This document shows, piece after piece, positions 60,567-64,000 of a DNA stretch of 64,000 bases (positions within the stretch are counted from its first letter, which is position 1; every line of letters starts with the position of its first letter). This DNA comes from Pseudomonas xantholysinigenes. Lineage in GTDB: Bacteria > Pseudomonadota > Gammaproteobacteria > Pseudomonadales > Pseudomonadaceae. The notes beneath the pieces were generated by a model. That model did not search any database, was not told where the DNA came from, and saw nothing but the letters and a program-made list of their open reading frames with translations. Location: the NCBI RefSeq assembly GCF_014268885.2, contig NZ_CP077095.1:877001-941000 (forward strand). The letters are read 5' to 3'. Made by a program: the position numbers and the translations under genes.

Positions 60567-60693
60567 GGCCTCTTCGCGGCGGTTCGACGCTTCGATAAAC
60601 CCGCTCCCACAGGTACTGCACAGGCCTCAAGAGCGGTGCCGTCTCTGTGGGAGCGGGTTTACCCGCGAAGCGTCGAACCGCCGCGAAGGGGCC
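60567..60693. repeat. long near-perfect inverted repeat built from REP elements
   Basis: The left arm (60567-60612, GGCCTCTTCGCGGCGGTTCG and on) and the right arm (60645-60693) pair over about 45 bp, with a four-base deletion on the left. Each contains the REP core TTTACCCGCG or its variant and GCGGGAGC-type sequence. The loop is about 32 bp. It fills most of the gap before the SDR gene. Confidence 0.85.
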
Positions 60694-60708
60694 AGCAAAG
60701 ACAAAACG

Positions 60709-61173
60709 TTAGTTGGCGAATGTACCTTGCAGATGCTCGGCGCGGAACTCCAGGGTCTGCGGCCGATACCCCGAACGCAGCGGCGGCAACGGCAGGCAGT
60801 CCTGCCACTCGGCGCCGGGCTGCAATTCGCCCGGTCCGCGATAACGCGGGGCAGCGTAGGTGTTCTCGGCCAGGTTGACGGTATCGCCCGGCGCATAGGC
60901 CCCGACGCGCCAGCGCAGTTCGGTGAGCGGGGCCTTGTTGCCGTTCTTCATGCGCACCTGCAGGGCGCGGTCGGCGGGGCATTGTTCGGGGGCGTAGGTC
61001 AGGCGGATATCGAGGCGGGCCAGTTGCGTGGCCTCGCGGGTGTCTTGCCAGGCTACCCAGAGCGCCACCAGGCCGAGACCACAGACCGCGGACAGGGAAA
61101 TCGGCAAGGCCTTGGCCGGGTAGCGCAGCAGCAGGACCAGCCAGGTGAGGACGAGCAGAGCGCCGATGAGCAT
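60709..61173 (-). CDS. membrane-anchored hypothetical protein
   Basis: A 154-residue protein with two N-terminal helices (about residues 1-16 and 22-42) and a soluble, probably periplasmic, C-terminal domain with a Cys pair (APEQCPADRA and EWQDCLPLP) that could form a disulfide. Conserved-looking beta segments include LQVRMKNGNKAPLTELRWRVG. The family is a common small Pseudomonas protein sometimes called a multidrug transporter, a label I see no support for. Function unknown. Confidence 0.7.
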   Translation of the reverse strand: MLIGALLVLTWLVLLLRYPAKALPISLSAVCGLGLVALWVAWQDTREATQLARLDIRLTYAPEQCPADRALQVRMKNGNKAPLTELRWRVGAYAPGDTVNLAENTYAAPRYRGPGELQPGAEWQDCLPLPPLRSGYRPQTLEFRAEHLQGTFAN

Positions 61174-61396
61174 GACAGGTGAGTCTCCGTTATCCCGGTC
61201 GATACATCCTAACGGGAAACTGGACGGTGCTCAAAAACCGAAAAAGCGCATCGATACCTGTGGGCGTGCAGCCGTTCGGTGTGGTGTTCTATTTGATGCC
61301 AGCCTGGTAGTTCTGCCAGTTTTCAGTGTGGCGATTACCCAGCACACTTTCTCGTGTCAGGCAATTTCGCCAATACATGCATAGGACGTGTGCATC

Positions 61397-62224
61397 ATGA
61401 AATTTGAGAATATTGGACAGGTCTACCAGCAGTTAAAACCTCATACCGTGCAGCGCGCAGTCGGCACATTTTCCATTGAACTAAAGGAGCCCCGTAGGAC
61501 ATTCGAGCCGGTGCGTTTCGAGTTGTTTTTCGGGCCGATATACTCAGGGATACTGGTCGCCGAAGGTTTTGAGGACACCAGCGAATACATGGTGTTCATG
61601 TTCCCTGAATTGCCAGGCAACAGCCCGCGGCTAAAGGACTATGACGTTACGCCGGAGAGTGGGACGGGAGCCAAGGTATATTTCTCTGTGGCGGGGCGAC
61701 ATGGCTATGCCGACTCGGGCAAGGTGCAAGATGTCCGGATCAGTAAGGAAGGTATTGAGGCCGCTAAGTTTAATTTCGCAGGGCAAGCGATATCAGGACC
61801 TTTCGAAGCGCTGACGGGCGACTTTGTCGTCGTGGATGTGAGGCCGAGTACACACAACGCGCAAGGCTCTGCCTCAATGACGATCACCCCGGCTCTGGGA
61901 GGGGTGAGTGATTACTCAACCGAAAAGGTGAGCTACCGCGGTGATCTTGAGAAACCTACCTACTTCCGGGCCTCGAAAACCGTTGGCAGCCTTCCAGGCG
62001 GCCAGCTCGATATCTTTCTCGTCGCAGGTTATACGGGTGAGCAAGTAGCCGCTAGGTATCTCTCCGTAGTGATTGATAGCTTCGTCCTTAACGCAAGGAA
62101 CATTCGCTTTGAGGTCACGGACTGGACGCCTGGTACAGTGCTGGCGTTCAACTTTGAATGTGATGTCACTTACAAGGGACAGGACCACCACCTGCGCAAC
62201 GGCCACTATCGGATCAACTGGTAA
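61397..62224 (+). CDS. orphan hypothetical protein (tandem pair, first)
   Basis: A 275-residue protein without signal peptide or membrane helix. Predominantly beta-like: RAVGTFSIELKEPRRTFEPVRFELFFGPIYSGI, ATYFRASKTV and ATVLAFNFECDVTYKG-type stretches. I recognise no domain. ATG 61397 follows AGGA with 10-bp spacing; a GTG three codons earlier is less well placed. Its GC content is clearly below that of neighbouring core genes. The next gene, in the same direction and 65 bp away, is also an orphan. Function unknown; an acquired pair is plausible. Confidence 0.7.
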   Translation: MKFENIGQVYQQLKPHTVQRAVGTFSIELKEPRRTFEPVRFELFFGPIYSGILVAEGFEDTSEYMVFMFPELPGNSPRLKDYDVTPESGTGAKVYFSVAGRHGYADSGKVQDVRISKEGIEAAKFNFAGQAISGPFEALTGDFVVVDVRPSTHNAQGSASMTITPALGGVSDYSTEKVSYRGDLEKPTYFRASKTVGSLPGGQLDIFLVAGYTGEQVAARYLSVVIDSFVLNARNIRFEVTDWTPGTVLAFNFECDVTYKGQDHHLRNGHYRINW

Positions 62225-62289
62225 GTCCGGTGTGGGGCTACGCCATATCAGAGATGGGTATCAAGTAATCAAACAGGGAGTAAACTTTC

Positions 62290-62721
62290 ATGGGGTTTAC
62301 AGTTGACGCCGGACCGTCTTATGGTTTCGACACTGAACTAAAAATCTACCCTGGACATTCCCGTGGAGCATTCGACCCCTCTATTGGTGAGCGGTCTGGG
62401 TATCAAACGGATGAGATTCTCTACACAAGGACTCGTACGTCGATTTCCGTGGTTGCGCCGCAAGAAATTACGGAAGAGTCGGGCTACCAGTGGCAGCTGG
62501 GCACAGCCTTTTACATTGAAGGTCTTGATCGAGAATCACCCATTGTAGTCGCTGCGTACATTGTCAAAGATAACCGTTTGCATATTGGCAGTGCCGTCAC
62601 GGGCACGATCAAGTTGGAAGGCAATGAACTGACGCTCTCGGGTTACAGTTTCACGGCCAGGGTGAGTCATACTCACCAAGCGCAGAACGTAGAGTTAAAG
62701 TTCACACTGCCGCCGAAGTGA
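62290..62721 (+). CDS. orphan hypothetical protein (tandem pair, second)
   Basis: A 143-residue beta-rich soluble protein with no recognised domain. Several short strands alternate with polar loops (TSISVVAPQEITEESG, IVVAAYIVKDNRLHIGS, TGTIKLEGNELTLSGYSFTARVSH). GGGAG at 62275-62279 supports ATG 62290. The gene is followed by a bidirectional terminator (62748-62777), so the pair forms a short operon. A two-component function such as toxin/immunity cannot be excluded but has no positive evidence. Confidence 0.7.
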   Translation: MGFTVDAGPSYGFDTELKIYPGHSRGAFDPSIGERSGYQTDEILYTRTRTSISVVAPQEITEESGYQWQLGTAFYIEGLDRESPIVVAAYIVKDNRLHIGSAVTGTIKLEGNELTLSGYSFTARVSHTHQAQNVELKFTLPPK

Positions 62722-62747
62722 ATCATCAAGGTATTGTCCTTCGAGCG

Positions 62748-62777
62748 AAAGCAGGCCCCATTGGGGGCCTGCTTGTT
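62748..62777. terminator. bidirectional intrinsic terminator
   Basis: AAAGCAGGCCCC-ATT-GGGGGCCTGCTTGTTG: a 9-bp stem that ends the orphan pair on the plus strand and the sugar-nucleotide gene on the minus strand. Confidence 0.88.
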
Positions 62778-62781
62778 GTGC

Positions 62782-64000
62782 TCACTGCGCGATGGTCTTC
62801 ACCGACACCCCACGCTCGGTCGGCGTCGAGGTGCGTCCATATACGTCCTCGAAACGCTCGATATCATCCTCGCCGAGGTAGCTGCCGGACTGCACTTCGA
62901 TGATCTCCAGGGGGATCTTGCCCGGATTGCGCAGGCGGTGCACCGAGGCGATGGGGATGTAGGTGGACTGGTTTTCGGTGAGCAGGAACACGTTCTCGTC
63001 GCAGGTCACCTCGGCGGTGCCGGACACCACGATCCAGTGCTCGGCGCGGTGGTGGTGCATCTGCAGCGACAGGCTGGCGCCGGGCTTGACGGTGATGTGC
63101 TTGACTTGGAAGCGCCCGCCCATGTCCACCGAATCGTACGAACCCCACGGGCGGTACACCTCGAGGTGGTTCTGGGTTTCGCTGCGACCCTGGGCGTCGA
63201 GGGTGTTGACCAGTTGCTTGACGCCTTGGACCTTGTCCTTGTGGGCGATCATCATGGCGTCCTTGGTCTCGACCACCACGATGTTCTCAAGGCCGATCAC
63301 CGACACCAGCTTGCCGTTGCCGTGGATCATGCAGTTGTGGCTGTCCTGCACCACCACGTCGCCTTTGGTGACGTTGCCGTTGTCGTCCTTCTCGTGCACG
63401 TCCCACAGCGACGACCAGCAACCCACGTCGCTCCAGCCCGCCGCCAGTGGTACCACGCAGGCGCGCAGGGTCTTCTCCATCACTGCGTAGTCGATGGAGT
63501 TGTCCGGGCAGCAGGCGAAGGTGGCTTCATCGATGCTCAGCACATCCTCTGCTTCGGCGCTGCGTTCCAGGGCCAACAGGCAAGTGTCGTAGATGTCCGG
63601 ATCGTGCTTCTTCAGCTCTTCGAGGAAGCGGCTGGCGCGGAACAGGAACATGCCGCTGTTCCAGAAGTAACCCCCGGCGCGGACAAATTCGTTGGCGCGC
63701 TTCTCGTCGGGCTTCTCGACAAACTGCGCGACCCGCGCCACGCCCTCGGGCAGCAGTGCATCCTGGCTGGAGCGGATATAGCCGTAGCCGGTTTCGGGCT
63801 TGGTCGCCGGCACGCCGAACAGCACCATCTCGCCGCGCTCGGCGGCCACGGTGGCCAGGGCCAGGGCGCGCTGCAGGGCCTTCTGGTCCTCGATCACGTG
63901 GTCGGCCGGCAGCACCAGCATCAGTTCATCGCGCCCTTCGTTGACCAGCTTCATCGCGGTGATCGCCACCGCAGGGGCGGTGTTGCGGCCAAACGGCTCC
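62782..64000 (-). CDS. mannose-1-phosphate guanylyltransferase/mannose-6-phosphate isomerase (5' end outside window)
   Basis: The C-terminal 406 or so codons of a bifunctional ManC/AlgA-type enzyme that makes GDP-mannose and interconverts mannose-6-phosphate and fructose-6-phosphate. The nucleotidyltransferase part has EPFGRNTAPAVAITA at the window edge and VLPADHVIEDQKALQ. The cupin PMI domain near the C-terminus includes RPWGSYDSVDMGGRF, SLQMHHHRAEHWIVVSGTAEV (metal-binding His/Glu) and SVHRLRNPG. The full protein is usually about 480 residues, so about 75 N-terminal residues are missing. GDP-mannose feeds alginate, LPS or other exopolysaccharide; which is not evident. Confidence 0.93.
   Translation of the reverse strand, partial: EPFGRNTAPAVAITAMKLVNEGRDELMLVLPADHVIEDQKALQRALALATVAAERGEMVLFGVPATKPETGYGYIRSSQDALLPEGVARVAQFVEKPDEKRANEFVRAGGYFWNSGMFLFRASRFLEELKKHDPDIYDTCLLALERSAEAEDVLSIDEATFACCPDNSIDYAVMEKTLRACVVPLAAGWSDVGCWSSLWDVHEKDDNGNVTKGDVVVQDSHNCMIHGNGKLVSVIGLENIVVVETKDAMMIAHKDKVQGVKQLVNTLDAQGRSETQNHLEVYRPWGSYDSVDMGGRFQVKHITVKPGASLSLQMHHHRAEHWIVVSGTAEVTCDENVFLLTENQSTYIPIASVHRLRNPGKIPLEIIEVQSGSYLGEDDIERFEDVYGRTSTPTERGVSVKTIAQ

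Overview
The window is high-GC, densely coded Gammaproteobacterial DNA and fits a Pseudomonas of the P. putida group. The evidence is the homogentisate operon (hmgA-fahA-maiA with an IclR regulator and a 17-bp palindromic operator), FecA/FecI/FecR surface signalling, DUF3509 and HPF-type small genes, and many dispersed 'TGTGGGAGCGGG...' and 'GTAGGAGCGGC...' inverted repeats of the REP type known from this group. I infer the organism; I did not match it to a strain.

Layout. 1-5.0 kb: a MioC-like flavodoxin, a LysR regulator divergent from a CidA/LrgA-CidB/LrgB pair, an alpha/beta hydrolase with an Asp nucleophile and an SDR. 5.4-8.6 kb: one very large dermonecrotic-toxin-like protein. 8.6-16.3 kb: homogentisate catabolism (hmgR <-> hmgA-fahA-maiA and an MFS importer), a SirB1-type protein and a leucine-dehydrogenase-like enzyme, which together suggest a Tyr/Phe and branched-chain amino-acid catabolic neighbourhood. 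16.6-18.4 kb: yebG with a LexA box, psiE, a DUF3509 gene and an HPF/RaiA-like gene. 18.5-28.8 kb: two complete TonB-receptor/anti-sigma/ECF-sigma systems (fecA-fecR-fecI leftward; DUF3649-PepSY-DUF3325-sigma-FecR-receptor rightward) diverging from one short region with a Fur-like sequence.

28.9-37.4 kb: AraC regulator, EamA transporter, then a mosaic region. It holds an AT-richer orphan gene, the 3' part of a second copy of the 2-hydroxyacid dehydrogenase joined directly to the 3' end of a second copy of the EamA gene, a GtrII-GtrA-GtrB glucosylation cluster, and the intact dehydrogenase. The order is that of a tandem-duplication junction with different cargo on each side.

37.5-50.7 kb: two tripartite export systems (LysR + outer-membrane factor/FUSC/DUF1656/HlyD; LysR + short leader ORF/MFS/HlyD/outer-membrane factor), separated by an enoyl-CoA hydratase, a universal stress protein and REP clusters. 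50.8-59.4 kb: an SDR followed by a probable CoA-ester catabolic island (IPDC-like decarboxylase, PaaK-like ligase, acyl-CoA dehydrogenase without the usual catalytic Glu, thioesterase, SDR, HpcH/HpaI-CitE lyase, TetR) built around a 504-bp AT-rich divergent control region. Its substrate is unknown. 59.7-64 kb: an SDR, a membrane-anchored hypothetical protein, two orphan AT-richer genes in tandem, and the C-terminal part of a mannose-1-phosphate guanylyltransferase/mannose-6-phosphate isomerase cut by the window end.

I saw no rRNA, tRNA, CRISPR array, transposase or prophage genes.
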